Assembly (NCBI GenBank): GCA_937897645.1
Contig: CALCNV010000171.1
Coordinates: 1-29,135 of the forward strand
Length of the DNA stretch: 29,135 nucleotides
Direction: 5' to 3'
Origin: an uncultured Lysobacteraceae bacterium
GTDB taxonomy: Bacteria; Pseudomonadota; Gammaproteobacteria; Xanthomonadales; Xanthomonadaceae
Positions 1-7,465 of the stretch are shown here, in pieces. The notes beneath the pieces are model-generated. The model searched no databases, had not been told where the DNA came from, and saw nothing but the letters and a program-made list of their open reading frames with translations. Made by a program: the position numbers and the translations under genes. Every line of letters begins with the position of its first letter. Within the stretch, counting starts at the first letter, position 1.

Positions 1-54
1 CCCTACGCCATGAAGTGCAGCGCAGCTAAGGCACTCGGCATCGCCGGCTGCTAG
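1..54 (+). CDS. C-terminal end of an unidentified upstream gene (partial)
   Basis: An open frame enters from the left edge in frame 1 and ends at a TAG at 52-54, giving a 17-residue tail that ends in LGIAGC. It stops 13 bases before the ATG of the next gene, and a GAGAGG ribosome-binding sequence lies between them, as expected for two genes of one transcript. Too little is visible to assign a function, and the frame could be fortuitous. Confidence 0.35.
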   Translation, partial: PYAMKCSAAKALGIAGC

Positions 55-67
55 GAGAGGACGACCT

Positions 68-526
68 ATGTCGATACTCATGGTGTTGCTGATTGGCGCG
101 GCGTGCGTCTGGTTTTTCGTCTACCGCAGAGGCGGGGGAAATGCGCCTGACGCGGACACTCCAATAGGCCAGCTTCGGGGAACCGGGCGCTATGAGTTCG
201 ACATAGTCGGCGAGTCTCACTACCAAGATCAGCTTGAGGCGCTCTGCGGGGGTCGCACTGAGGAAGCTGCGTCACTGCGGGTGGAGGCGTTCCTCTACTT
301 GGAGGATGACAACCGCTTCGACAAGAAGGCTGTGAGGGTGGAGATTGCCGGGACTACGGTTGGCTACCTATCGCGGGATGATGCGCGGTCGTATCGAAGT
401 CAGCTCGCAAACGCCGGCCATAGGAGCCTGATTGGGAAATGCGACGCGATGGTCGTGGGGGGCTGGCATCGGTCCCAGTCAGATAGGGGCCATTACGGCG
501 TGAAGCTCGACCTGCCGGTCGCCTAG
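68..526 (+). CDS. Small membrane-anchored HIRAN-domain-like protein
   Basis: The protein has 152 residues. Residues 3-19 are a hydrophobic segment followed by YRRGGG, which fits a single N-terminal membrane anchor with the rest in the cytoplasm. Residues from about 42 to 130 resemble a HIRAN domain: a YEFDIVGESHYQ strand, then the LYLEDDNRFDKKAVRVE segment and GYLSRDDARSYRSQL. HIRAN domains (known from HLTF/Rad5 and from small bacterial proteins) bind DNA ends or act in DNA processing in characterised cases; the role of this stand-alone anchored form is unknown. A GAGAGG sequence 6 bases before the ATG supports the start. Base composition looks somewhat less GC-rich than the housekeeping genes downstream, and the gene sits beside tRNA genes, so it may belong to an accessory region. 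The domain call rests on the sequence pattern only. Confidence 0.7.
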   Translation: MSILMVLLIGAACVWFFVYRRGGGNAPDADTPIGQLRGTGRYEFDIVGESHYQDQLEALCGGRTEEAASLRVEAFLYLEDDNRFDKKAVRVEIAGTTVGYLSRDDARSYRSQLANAGHRSLIGKCDAMVVGGWHRSQSDRGHYGVKLDLPVA

Positions 527-532
527 ACGCAA

Positions 533-562
533 GAAAGCCCCAAGGCTTCCCTTGAGGCTTTC
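533..562 (+). terminator. Hairpin after the HIRAN-like gene, possible terminator
   Basis: GAAAGCC-C-CAAG pairs with CTTG-A-GGCTTTC, giving 11 base pairs with one mismatch and a 6-base loop, starting 7 bases after the stop codon. No T-tract follows it on either strand, so termination activity is uncertain. Confidence 0.4.
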
Positions 563-564
563 GG

Positions 565-590
565 AGGTGACCTAAACAGGTGACCTAAAC
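565..590. repeat. Perfect 13-bp tandem direct repeat
   Basis: AGGTGACCTAAAC occurs twice head to tail without a spacer (565-577 and 578-590). It lies 51 bases from the 3' end of the tRNA-His gene. Integrase arm-type sites can look like this next to tRNA attachment sites, but no integrase is visible, so its function is unknown. Confidence 0.7.
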
Positions 591-641
591 AGAGGGTCTC
601 GACCCGGTCTAACCTATTGAATCTAATCGCAAATCTGTCGT

Positions 642-718
<77 letters not shown>

Positions 719-752
719 CATAAACACGAACTACAGCGACAACATACCCCAG

Positions 753-829
753 TGGCGCGCCCGACAGGACTCGAACCTGTAACCGCCGGCTTAGAAGGCC
801 GGTGCTCTATCCGGTTGAGCTACGGGCGC
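753..829 (-). tRNA. tRNA-Arg (anticodon TCT)
   Basis: The minus strand folds into a cloverleaf with acceptor arms GCGCCCG/CGGGCGC, anticodon loop CTTCTAA between CCGGC and GCCGG, T-loop TTCGAGT and an encoded CCA (753-755). Anticodon TCT reads AGA/AGG arginine codons. It is the middle gene of the cluster, 34 bases from tRNA-His and 54 bases from tRNA-Pro. Confidence 0.96.
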
Positions 830-883
830 TCGATCGGGAGTGTCGCATCCAACCTATGAAACCTGGTGCCGCGGCATCTGAAG

Positions 884-960
<77 letters not shown>

Positions 961-1000
961 ACTCGGGCCCGCATTGCCGTACCAGCCAACAAGGCCGCGT

Positions 1001-1029
1001 ATTGTCGGAACCTGCGCGCCTGCTGTCAA
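1001..1029 (-). promoter_or_regulatory. Sigma70-type promoter of the tRNA operon
   Basis: Read on the minus strand, a perfect -35 box TTGACA (1029-1024) is followed after 17 bases by GACAAT (1006-1001) as the -10 box. A GC-rich stretch follows (ACGCGGCC), as is common in stable-RNA promoters under stringent control. Transcription would start near 994, about 34 bases before tRNA-Pro. Confidence 0.75.
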
Positions 1030-1051
1030 ACCAACCCGTACCGTGAACCGT

Positions 1052-1072
1052 CATGCCTCCATGATAGGCATG
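1052..1072. other. Inverted repeat between the tRNA operon and the Bax-inhibitor gene
   Basis: CATGCCT and AGGCATG form perfect 7-base arms around a 7-base centre. It lies upstream of both the minus-strand tRNA promoter and the plus-strand gene at 1126, so it could be an operator or a small hairpin. No regulator can be named. Confidence 0.35.
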
Positions 1073-1125
1073 GGCTATCCTGAAGGCCTTGGGGACTGCG
1101 GTCCGATATCGATGGAGAAGGCAAC

Positions 1126-1887
1126 ATGAGGCAGAGCGGCAACCCGGCATTGCAAGAATCCACCTTCCTCGACCTGGGCACCGGCGCGGTGGTGGCAGGC
1201 GACAACAACGCCATGACCCTGGCTGGCACCGCCAACAAGACCGGCGTCCTGCTGCTGCTGTGCGTGATGACGGCCGCGTTTGCGTGGAGCCAGATCGAGA
1301 TCACCCCGGAGGGCGGCGTGGTGGGCGCAGGCCTGTACCTGTGGGGCGGCCTGATTGGCGGCCTGGTGCTGGCCATGGTCACCATCTTCAAGAAGCAGTG
1401 GGCGCCGATCACCGCGCCGCTGTACGCGTTGGTGGAAGGCTTCTTCCTGGGTGCGATCTCGGTGGTCTACAGCCACCTGTACGAAGGCATCGTGCTGCAG
1501 GCGGTGATGCTGACCATGGGCACGCTGTTCGCGATGCTGATGGCGTACCGCACCGGCCTGATCAAAGCCACCGAGAAATTCAAGATGGGCGTGGTCGCGG
1601 CCACCGGCGGCATTGCCATCGTCTACCTGGCCACGATCATCCTGGGTTTCTTCAACATCAACATCCCGTTGATCCATGAGTCCGGCATCGTCGGCATCGG
1701 CTTCAGCCTGTTCGTGATCGTGATCGCGGCCATGAACCTGGTGCTGGACTTCGACTTCATCGAAACCGGCGTCGAACAGGGCGCGCCGAAGTACATGGAG
1801 TGGTACGGCGCGTTCGGCCTGATGGTCACGCTGGTCTGGTTGTACCTGGAGTTTCTGCGCCTGTTGTCGAAATTGAATTCGCGCTGA
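1126..1887 (+). CDS. Bax inhibitor-1 / YccA family integral membrane protein
   Basis: The product has 253 residues. After a polar N-terminus of about 40 residues it has seven hydrophobic segments, starting with GVLLLLCVMTAAFAW and ending with the LMVTLVWLYLEFLRLL helix. The acidic DFDFIETGVEQGAPKYMEWYGAFGL stretch between the last helices is typical of bacterial BI-1 proteins of the YbhL/YetJ/YccA type. Family members sit in the inner membrane; some act as pH-sensitive calcium leak channels and YccA modulates FtsH, but no role can be assigned here beyond the family. GGAG at 1114-1117 precedes the ATG. The gene is monocistronic, convergent with the antiporter gene, and followed by a strong terminator. 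Length and hydrophobic pattern fit the family well. Confidence 0.92.
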   Translation: MRQSGNPALQESTFLDLGTGAVVAGDNNAMTLAGTANKTGVLLLLCVMTAAFAWSQIEITPEGGVVGAGLYLWGGLIGGLVLAMVTIFKKQWAPITAPLYALVEGFFLGAISVVYSHLYEGIVLQAVMLTMGTLFAMLMAYRTGLIKATEKFKMGVVAATGGIAIVYLATIILGFFNINIPLIHESGIVGIGFSLFVIVIAAMNLVLDFDFIETGVEQGAPKYMEWYGAFGLMVTLVWLYLEFLRLLSKLNSR

Positions 1888-1910
1888 GACGCATCGGTAC
1901 ATGCAACAGA

Positions 1911-1941
1911 AAACGGGGCGCGTTGCGCCCCGTTTTTGTTT
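1911..1941. terminator. Bidirectional hairpin terminator between convergent genes
   Basis: AAACGGGGCGC pairs perfectly with GCGCCCCGTTT around a GTT loop, followed by TTGTTT on the plus strand. On the minus strand the stem is followed by a shorter TTTTCTGTT stretch. It can end transcription from both 1126-1887 and 1957-3279. Confidence 0.88.
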
Positions 1942-1956
1942 GTGGCCCCTGCCGCA

Positions 1957-3279
1957 TCAGGCTGGCGAAGTCGATGTCACCGTGGATCGCCGGTGTGGCA
2001 TCAGCATGAACAGGATGGTCACGGCGACCAGGAACCAGCAGTAGTGCGTCTTGCCTACCAGTACCAGCGGCGAAAGCCCGGCCAGCGATGCCGCCAGCAG
2101 GATCTGCGCACCGTAGGGCAGCAGGCTTTGCACGCTGCAGACGAAGATATCCAGCAGGCTGGCGGCGCGCGCAGGCGGCACGTCATGGCGTTCGGCGATG
2201 TCGCGCGCCACGCTGCCGCTGATCAGGATCGCCACGGTGTTGTTGGCGGTGAAGATGTTGGTCACGGTCGCCAGCGCCGCAATGCTCCATTCGCCAGTGC
2301 GCCGCCCGCTGTTGCCACGCGCGATGCGCGAGATCTGTGCAGCCAGCCAGTCCAGGCCGCCGCTGGCCTTGATCAAGGCACCCAGGCCGCCGATGAACAA
2401 GGCGAGCAAGGTGATTTCCACCACGCTTTCGAAACCCGCATAGATGTCGCCGGCAAACGCAGCCATGCCGTAATCCTGTCCCGCGAGATAACCGAACAGT
2501 CCCGCCACCACCAGGCCAATGCTCAGCACCACCAGCACGTCCAGGCCGATCACCGCCAGCACCAGGACCAGTACATAAGGCAGCACCAGCCACGGCGAGG
2601 CGTACTCCACCGATTCCACGGGGGAGGCATCACCGACTACCGCCAGCACCACCAGCGTGATCAGCGCGGCAGGCAGGGCGATCTTCAGGTTTTCGCGGAA
2701 TTTCTGCCGCACTGAACAACCTTGCGTACGTGCCGCGGCGATGGCCGTGTCGGATATGACCGACAGGTTGTCGCCGAAGGTCGCCCCGCCGATCACCGCG
2801 CCGATCACCAGCGCGCGATCAATGCCCGCCGCGTCGGAAACCCCCAGCGCGATCGGCGTGACCGCGGCGATGGTGCCCATCGACGTGCCCACCGCCAGTG
2901 ACAGGAAACCGGCCACCAGGAACAGGCCCGGCAGGATCAACGCCGGTGGCAATGCGCCCACGCCCAGCGAGACCACCGCATCCACTGCCCCGATCTGCTT
3001 GGTGACCATGGCGAAAGCGCCCGCCAGCAGGAAGATCAAACACATCAGGATGATGTTGGAATCGCCCATGCCCGCCAGCAGGGTGTCCATCGCCTTCACC
3101 CGACGCCGGTGCGCGATCCACAAGCCCAATGCCAGCGCGGGCAGGATCGCCACTGGCGCATGCAGCTGGTAGAACCCCATCGGGTTGCCTTGCGCGGTGA
3201 AGTACAGGCCGGCGCCGAAGAACAACGCCAGAAAAAGCAGCAAGGGGGTCAGCGCCACGGCGCTGGGACGGGGATTCAT
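1957..3279 (-). CDS. NhaC-type Na+/H+ antiporter
   Basis: The product has 440 residues and about eleven hydrophobic segments, consistent with an inner-membrane secondary transporter. The segment GATFGDNLSVISDTAIAAAR around residue 170 is the signature of the Na_H_antiporter family (Pfam PF03553; NhaC and related antiporters), which exchange sodium or small organic ions for protons. A second characteristic stretch, TNIFTANNTVAILISGSVAR, lies near residue 340. The ATG at 3279 is preceded directly by TTG, an alternative start one codon upstream; neither has a strong ribosome-binding site. Substrate cannot be fixed from sequence, since family members include malate/lactate and tyrosine-linked antiporters. 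The gene is isolated, with a shared terminator downstream and the idh terminator upstream. Confidence 0.88.
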   Translation of the reverse strand: MNPRPSAVALTPLLLFLALFFGAGLYFTAQGNPMGFYQLHAPVAILPALALGLWIAHRRRVKAMDTLLAGMGDSNIILMCLIFLLAGAFAMVTKQIGAVDAVVSLGVGALPPALILPGLFLVAGFLSLAVGTSMGTIAAVTPIALGVSDAAGIDRALVIGAVIGGATFGDNLSVISDTAIAAARTQGCSVRQKFRENLKIALPAALITLVVLAVVGDASPVESVEYASPWLVLPYVLVLVLAVIGLDVLVVLSIGLVVAGLFGYLAGQDYGMAAFAGDIYAGFESVVEITLLALFIGGLGALIKASGGLDWLAAQISRIARGNSGRRTGEWSIAALATVTNIFTANNTVAILISGSVARDIAERHDVPPARAASLLDIFVCSVQSLLPYGAQILLAASLAGLSPLVLVGKTHYCWFLVAVTILFMLMPHRRSTVTSTSPA

Positions 3280-3367
3280 CAAGGCAAGTCCGGGTTGAAC
3301 AACACGAGCGTGCGATTGTCCTTGGCATCGTTGCCCGCTTCCAGCCGCATTTTCAGGACACGCACGA

Positions 3368-3394
3368 ACAAAAACGGGACGCTGCGCGTCCCGT
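3368..3394 (-). terminator. Intrinsic terminator of the isocitrate dehydrogenase gene
   Basis: On the minus strand ACGGGACGC pairs with GCGTCCCGT around a 3-base loop and is followed by TTTTGTTCG. It begins 26 bases after the stop codon at 3421. Confidence 0.88.
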
Positions 3395-3420
3395 CTGTTT
3401 GCAGCGTTTGCCGGAAAGGA

Positions 3421-4431
3421 TCAGACCCGGCTTGCGATCGCCTTGGCGAAGGACATGGTGCTGCCCTCGCCGCCCAGGTCCGGGGTCAGCGAATCCCTGG
3501 CTTCCAGCGTAGCCACGATGGCCTTGCGCAGGCGCTCGGCGTTTTCCGGCTGGCCGATGTGGTCCAGCATCTGCGCCGCACCCAGCAGCAGTGCGCACGG
3601 GTTGGCGATGCCCTTGCCGGCGATGTCCGGCGCGGAGCCGTGCACCGCTTCGAAGATGGCCGCGTCTGCACCAATGTTGGCGCCCGGGGCGAGACCGAGG
3701 CCACCGACCAGGCCCGCGCACAGGTCGGAAATAATGTCGCCGAACAGGTTGGTGGTGACGATGATGTCGAACTGTTCCGGACGCATCACCAGCTGCATGC
3801 AGGTGTTGTCCACGATCATCTCGTTGCACTGGATGTCGGGGTACAGCGCCGCCACTTCGCGCGCGACCTTCAGGAACAGGCCCGAGGTCGATTTCAGGAT
3901 GTTGGCCTTGTGCACCACGGTGACTTTCTTGCGGCCGGTCTTGCGTGCCAGGTCGAAGGCATAGCGCACGATGCGTTCCGAACCCTTGCGGGTGATCTTC
4001 TGCGTGAGCAGCGCGGTTTCGCCGTCTTCCGAGACCGACTGGCCTTCGCCGATATAGGCGCCCTCGGTGTTCTCGCGCACCGTGATCAGGTCAACGCCGC
4101 TGGGGAAGCGTGACTTGGTGTTGGGGAACGACTTGGCCGGGCGCACGTTCGCGTACAGGTCGAAATGGCGACGCAGGGCGACGTTGATCGAACTGAAACC
4201 CTCGCCCACCGGCGTGGTCAGGGGGCTCTTCAGCGCCACGCGGGTGCGGCTGATGGAGTCCAGCGTGGCCTGCGGCAGCAGCTCACCGTACTTCTCCAGC
4301 GCCACCAGGCCAGCGTCGGCTTCTTCATAAGCCAGGCCGGCATTGAGTGCATTGAGCACATGGAGGGCGGCATCCATGATTTCCGGGCCGATGCCATCGC
4401 CGCGGATCACGGTGATCGTCTGAGTCGTCAT
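3421..4431 (-). CDS. NAD-dependent isocitrate dehydrogenase
   Basis: The enzyme oxidises and decarboxylates isocitrate to 2-oxoglutarate in the TCA cycle. The 336-residue protein has the short beta-decarboxylating dehydrogenase fold: VIRGDGIGPEI near the N-terminus, substrate-binding SSINVALRRHFDLYANVRP around residue 90, catalytic Tyr in ENTEGAYIGE, Lys in VTVVHKANILK, the metal-binding DNTCMQLV and GDIISDLCAGLVGG segments, and the nucleotide-binding EAVHGSAPDIAGKGIANP. The arginine-rich substrate motif fits isocitrate rather than isopropylmalate, and the pattern resembles the catalytic subunit of the mitochondrial NAD enzyme rather than the NADP enzyme Icd of E. coli. I chose the ATG at 4431 because the conserved part begins right after it; an in-frame ATG at 4470 would add 13 unconserved residues. 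Coenzyme preference is inferred, not proven. Confidence 0.9.
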   Translation of the reverse strand: MTTQTITVIRGDGIGPEIMDAALHVLNALNAGLAYEEADAGLVALEKYGELLPQATLDSISRTRVALKSPLTTPVGEGFSSINVALRRHFDLYANVRPAKSFPNTKSRFPSGVDLITVRENTEGAYIGEGQSVSEDGETALLTQKITRKGSERIVRYAFDLARKTGRKKVTVVHKANILKSTSGLFLKVAREVAALYPDIQCNEMIVDNTCMQLVMRPEQFDIIVTTNLFGDIISDLCAGLVGGLGLAPGANIGADAAIFEAVHGSAPDIAGKGIANPCALLLGAAQMLDHIGQPENAERLRKAIVATLEARDSLTPDLGGEGSTMSFAKAIASRV

Positions 4432-4570
4432 TGCGTAGGGGTTCCGAACTTGAGAGCACACCGGAAACACGGCGCGCGAGGGGAAGTTTCAGATGCAATT
4501 ATGACCGATCGGGGCGGGCAGGCCCAAATCGACCTTGGTCGGGGGATGGGTTGTGCAGGGATTGGCTCTT

Positions 4571-4618
4571 GGTTGTTGGTTGTTGGAAAAGGCGGTAGAG
4601 GTCCAAGAACCAACAACC
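4571..4618. repeat. Inverted repeat of the GGTTSTTGG family, short form
   Basis: A 16-base arm built of GGTTGTTGG units (4571-4586) is mirrored by 4603-4618 with one mismatch, around a 16-base loop. Related arms occur at 7176-7309, 8158-8229, 18479-18508 and 25403-25514. It occupies the 210-base gap between idh and the decarboxylase gene, which also holds the likely idh promoter. Confidence 0.85.
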
Positions 4619-4641
4619 TACAAGCCGCCTATCGCCTCCGA

Positions 4642-5031
4642 TCAATGTCCGTGCACGTCCGGCGACACCGCCGCACCGGCTTCCAACTGGTCCAGGAAAT
4701 CCACGGCGCGACGCAGGTGCGGGATCACGATCGATCCGCCTACGACCAGACCGACTGAAAAGGTTTCGAAGAACTCCTCGCGGCTTACCCCTGCCTCTTT
4801 GCACTGGGCCACGTGGTAGCTGATGCAGTCGTCGCAGCGCAGCACCATCGACGCCACCAGGCCCAGCAGTTCCTTTGTCTTCACGTCCAGCGCGCCGGCC
4901 TGGTAGGTCTGGGTGTCCAGGGCGAAGAAGCGCCGCACCACCTGGTTGGGTTCGGCGAGGATGCGTTCGTTCATGCGCTGGCGGAACTGGGTGAACTCAG
5001 CTAAGCGATCGCCTTCGTTTCCGCCACTCAT
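4642..5031 (-). CDS. AhpD-like carboxymuconolactone decarboxylase family protein
   Basis: The product has 129 residues. The all-helical carboxymuconolactone decarboxylase fold is indicated by the central LGLVASMVLRCDDCISYHV segment, where Cys66, Cys69 and His73 form the CxxC...H redox motif of AhpD-like proteins. Such proteins act as thiol-disulfide or peroxidase-type enzymes, often coupled to peroxiredoxins; a true gamma-carboxymuconolactone decarboxylase role is unlikely because the redox cysteines are present and no aromatic catabolism genes are nearby. Its ATG overlaps the stop codon of the glutaredoxin gene as ATGA, so the two are translationally coupled, which supports a thiol-redox function. 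The C-terminus ends in the histidine-containing PDVHGH. Confidence 0.88.
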   Translation of the reverse strand: MSGGNEGDRLAEFTQFRQRMNERILAEPNQVVRRFFALDTQTYQAGALDVKTKELLGLVASMVLRCDDCISYHVAQCKEAGVSREEFFETFSVGLVVGGSIVIPHLRRAVDFLDQLEAGAAVSPDVHGH

Positions 5032-5309
5032 GCTTGCTCGCCAGCTAGCAGGGCGTCCAGCTTGCCTGCACGATGCAGGGCGATCATGTCGTCATAGCCA
5101 CCGACGTGGGTGTCGCCGATGAAGATCTGCGGCACGCTGGTGCGCCGGGTACGGGCCATCATCGCCTCGCGCGCGGCCGGATCGATGTCGATGCGCACTT
5201 CGCTCCAGGACTGGTTCCTGCTCTTCAGGAAATTCTTGGCCGCCACGCAATACGGGCAGATGGCGGAGGTATAGAGGACGATGTCCGGCTTGGCGGTGGG
5301 TTCACTCAC
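5028..5309 (-). CDS. grxC: Glutaredoxin 3-type dithiol glutaredoxin
   Basis: This 93-residue protein has the thioredoxin fold with the CPYC active site at residues 18-21, the cis-proline loop TSVPQIFIG and the GGYDDMIALHRAGKLDALL glutathione-binding tail. It reduces protein disulfides and mixed disulfides with glutathione in the cytoplasm. The start is taken as the GTG at 5309, which gives the usual glutaredoxin length; a longer in-frame extension to 5384 has no family similarity. The stop codon overlaps the ATG of the AhpD-like gene by four bases. The gene heads a two-gene unit divergent from the protease gene at 5516. Confidence 0.9.
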   Translation of the reverse strand: MSEPTAKPDIVLYTSAICPYCVAAKNFLKSRNQSWSEVRIDIDPAAREAMMARTRRTSVPQIFIGDTHVGGYDDMIALHRAGKLDALLAGEQA

Positions 5310-5349
5310 GGGAATTCTCGGTGTCGGCGTTTTTATGAAACAGGGGTCT

Positions 5350-5366
5350 GCCACCACTATGGTGGC
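5350..5366. other. Perfect short hairpin in the grxC/bepA divergent region
   Basis: GCCACCA and TGGTGGC pair perfectly around CTA, about 40 bases upstream of the glutaredoxin start. It could be an operator or a leader hairpin. The surrounding 206-base region between the divergent genes must hold both promoters, but I could not define boxes with confidence. Confidence 0.4.
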
Positions 5367-5504
5367 ATGCACGCGCATTGCCAACCCGATGGCTGGAACA
5401 GTCTGGAATGTGATGGATTAAATGTGGTGGGTTAACGGGCTATTCACCCCTTCCCCTCACCGACCGGTCATCCTCCCCAACGCCTTCCCCGCTTCATCGC
5501 CGCC

Positions 5505-5510
5505 AGGAGT
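5505..5510 (+). promoter_or_regulatory. Ribosome-binding site that sets the TTG start of the BepA-like gene
   Basis: AGGAGT ends 5 bases before the TTG at 5516. There is no ATG nearby in frame that would keep the signal peptide, so this site decides the start. Confidence 0.75.
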
Positions 5511-5515
5511 ACTGC

Positions 5516-7159
5516 TTGCGTCCTTCCCTGCTCGCCCTTGCACTGACCCTGGCCATCGCGGCGCCGCTGGCGCCTGCGCAGGAGTCCAAGCTGCCGGACA
5601 TCGGTTCTTCCGCGGGCGAACTGCTGACGCCGGCGCGCCAGGCCGAATACGGCGGCATGATGCTTCGGGAGCTGCGCAACTACGGCTACCTGCTGGAAGA
5701 TCCCCTGCTGGACGAGTGGCTGCAGCGCATGGGCGGCCGGCTGGGCGCAGACAGCGACCAGCCACGGCAGCCCTACAACTTCTTCCTGCTCAAGGACCGG
5801 CAGATCAATGCCTTCGCCACCCTGGGCGGCTACATCGGTACCAATGCCGGGCTGATCCTCACCGCACAGGAGGAGGACGAAGTCGCCGCGGTGCTGTCGC
5901 ACGAAATCGCGCACGTCACCCAGCAGCACGTGCTGCGCGGCGTGGAACGCGCGCAACGCGACCAGATCCCGATCCTGCTGGGCATGCTGGGTGCCATCGT
6001 GCTGGCGCAGGCGGCGGCCAGCGAGAACTCGAGCGACGATGCGTCGCAGGCCGCCATGATGGGCGCCATGGGCCTGATGCAGCAGCGCCAGATCGACTAC
6101 ACCCGCTCCAACGAATCCGAGGCGGATCGCGTCGGCATCCGCACCCTGGCACGAGCAGGATACGAACCCAAGGCCATGGCGGGCTTCTTTGAACGCATGT
6201 CGCAGGCCATGCGCGGCAACCGGGGTGGCGACCGCGAGCGCACGCCCGACTACCTGCAAACGCACCCGGTCACCACCACCCGCATCAGTGAGGCACGCGA
6301 GCGGGCGGAACAGCTTGAAAAGGACGGCAGCATCACCGTTACCACGTCGACCCCGGGCGGCAGCCAGACCGAGAAAATCCCGCGCGCGCCGACTTACGCG
6401 CCACCCGGCACCTTGAATCCCTTGCTGCCCAGCTCGCTACGCGTGTCGGTCGGCGAGCTGTCCAAGGGCGCCACCGGCCAGTTCGAGTGGGCCAAGGAGC
6501 GCTTGCGCGTGCTCAGTGCGGAAACCCCCAACGCGGCCGTGCGCGAGTACGAACGCATTCGCCAAGGCAGTGCAAACGGCCTCACCGATGCCCAGCAATA
6601 TGGCTTGGGCCTGGCCCGGATGTACGGCAACACCCCGGGGGCGGCCGTCGCCGACCTCGCTTCATTGCTGGACAAGCACCCTGACAACCTGTGGCTGGCC
6701 TTGGCGCTGGGCCAGGCCGAGTCGCGCAGCGGCAAGACTGCGGCGGCCAACCAGCGCTTTTCCAGACTGCTGCAACAGGCCCCGGACAACCGCGCGGTCG
6801 CCCTCACATTCGCCCAGGTATTGAATGAACAGGGCAGCCGCGAATCCGGCCAACGCGCGCAATCGGTACTGCGCCCGCTGGCCGGCAGCACCAGCGAGGA
6901 CCCGGTGTTCCAGCAGAGCCTGGGCCGCGCCAATGAACTGGCGGGTGACCTCGCACGCGCCGGCGAAGCCTATGCCGAAGCCGCCTTCCTCAATGGCCGC
7001 CCCGAGCAGGCCCTGATCCAGCTGCAGAACCTGAAGAAGCGTGAAGACCTGGACTACTACGCCCGCGCCCGCATCGATTCCCGCATCGCCGCCATCACCC
7101 CGCAGGTGCTGGAGCTACGCCGCCAGGGCATCCGGGACCCGGACGTGGAGCGGCGTTAG
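5516..7159 (+). CDS. bepA: Periplasmic M48-family metalloprotease with TPR repeats, BepA-like
   Basis: The product has 547 residues and begins with a signal peptide (LLALALTLAIAAPLAPAQ). The zinc-protease domain has HEIAH at residues 129-133, the third ligand in ESEAD at 200-204 and the THP motif near residue 250 that in BepA carries a regulatory histidine. From about residue 310 to 530 the protein is helical and TPR-like, with repeated small-residue helices. This order matches BepA (YfgC), a periplasmic protease/chaperone that helps fold or degrade outer-membrane beta-barrel proteins such as LptD with the BAM complex. It is somewhat longer than E. coli BepA (487 residues). The TTG start is supported by AGGAGT and the signal peptide right behind it. 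It is divergent from grxC and followed by a composite repeat. Confidence 0.9.
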   Translation: MRPSLLALALTLAIAAPLAPAQESKLPDIGSSAGELLTPARQAEYGGMMLRELRNYGYLLEDPLLDEWLQRMGGRLGADSDQPRQPYNFFLLKDRQINAFATLGGYIGTNAGLILTAQEEDEVAAVLSHEIAHVTQQHVLRGVERAQRDQIPILLGMLGAIVLAQAAASENSSDDASQAAMMGAMGLMQQRQIDYTRSNESEADRVGIRTLARAGYEPKAMAGFFERMSQAMRGNRGGDRERTPDYLQTHPVTTTRISEARERAEQLEKDGSITVTTSTPGGSQTEKIPRAPTYAPPGTLNPLLPSSLRVSVGELSKGATGQFEWAKERLRVLSAETPNAAVREYERIRQGSANGLTDAQQYGLGLARMYGNTPGAAVADLASLLDKHPDNLWLALALGQAESRSGKTAAANQRFSRLLQQAPDNRAVALTFAQVLNEQGSRESGQRAQSVLRPLAGSTSEDPVFQQSLGRANELAGDLARAGEAYAEAAFLNGRPEQALIQLQNLKKREDLDYYARARIDSRIAAITPQVLELRRQGIRDPDVERR

Positions 7160-7175
7160 GGCGAGTGGGAGTGTA

Positions 7176-7309
7176 GGTTCTTGGTTCTTGGCCTCCTCCC
7201 TTGCGAAGCAGGGGAGGATTGAGGAGGGGTGCATTTGATCTTGAATCTTGATCTTGCTTGTGTAGCGCCCTCGATCTTGCTCTTGTCCAACAACCAAAAA
7301 CCAACAACC
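7176..7309. repeat. Composite repeat: GGTTSTTGG arms around a 42-bp core
   Basis: GGTTCTTGG-type arms at 7176-7191 are mirrored by CCAACAACC-type arms at 7287-7309. Inside lies a 42-bp core (7191-7232, starting GCCTCCTCCCTTGC) that is identical to 25432-25473 and closely related, in the reverse orientation, to 15254-15299. GATCTTG units fill the rest. The whole lies in the 306-base gap between the bepA-like gene and phoB, upstream of the Pho-box-like site. Confidence 0.88.
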
Positions 7310-7385
7310 GCTCCCCGCTCCCCACTCCCGTTCGCAACCTGATTGTCATGCGCCAGCGCAGCGCCCTTGCCACCACGCTTCGCCG

Positions 7386-7403
7386 CTGTCACCTTTCCGT
7401 CAT
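7386..7403 (+). promoter_or_regulatory. Pho-box-like site upstream of phoB
   Basis: CTGTCAC-CTTT-CCGTCAT matches the PhoB-binding consensus of two CTGTCAY heptamers separated by 4 bases, with a single mismatch over 14 positions. It ends 62 bases before the phoB ATG, which fits autoactivation of the phosphate regulon. Confidence 0.72.
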
Positions 7404-7465
7404 AAAAACGTCGTCTACTGGCGCCCATGGCCAAGGCGGCACGTCGCCGGCGCGCAGGAAATGAC

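Noticed and set aside
1075..1902. A 275-codon open frame opposite the Bax-inhibitor-1 gene
   Set aside because: It has a His/Gln/Asp-rich shadow composition, while the plus strand encodes a well-formed seven-helix membrane protein.
3421..4470. Isopropylmalate dehydrogenase (LeuB) as the identity of this gene
   Set aside because: The substrate-binding segment SSINVALRRHFDLYANVRP matches isocitrate dehydrogenases, and no leucine biosynthesis genes are nearby.
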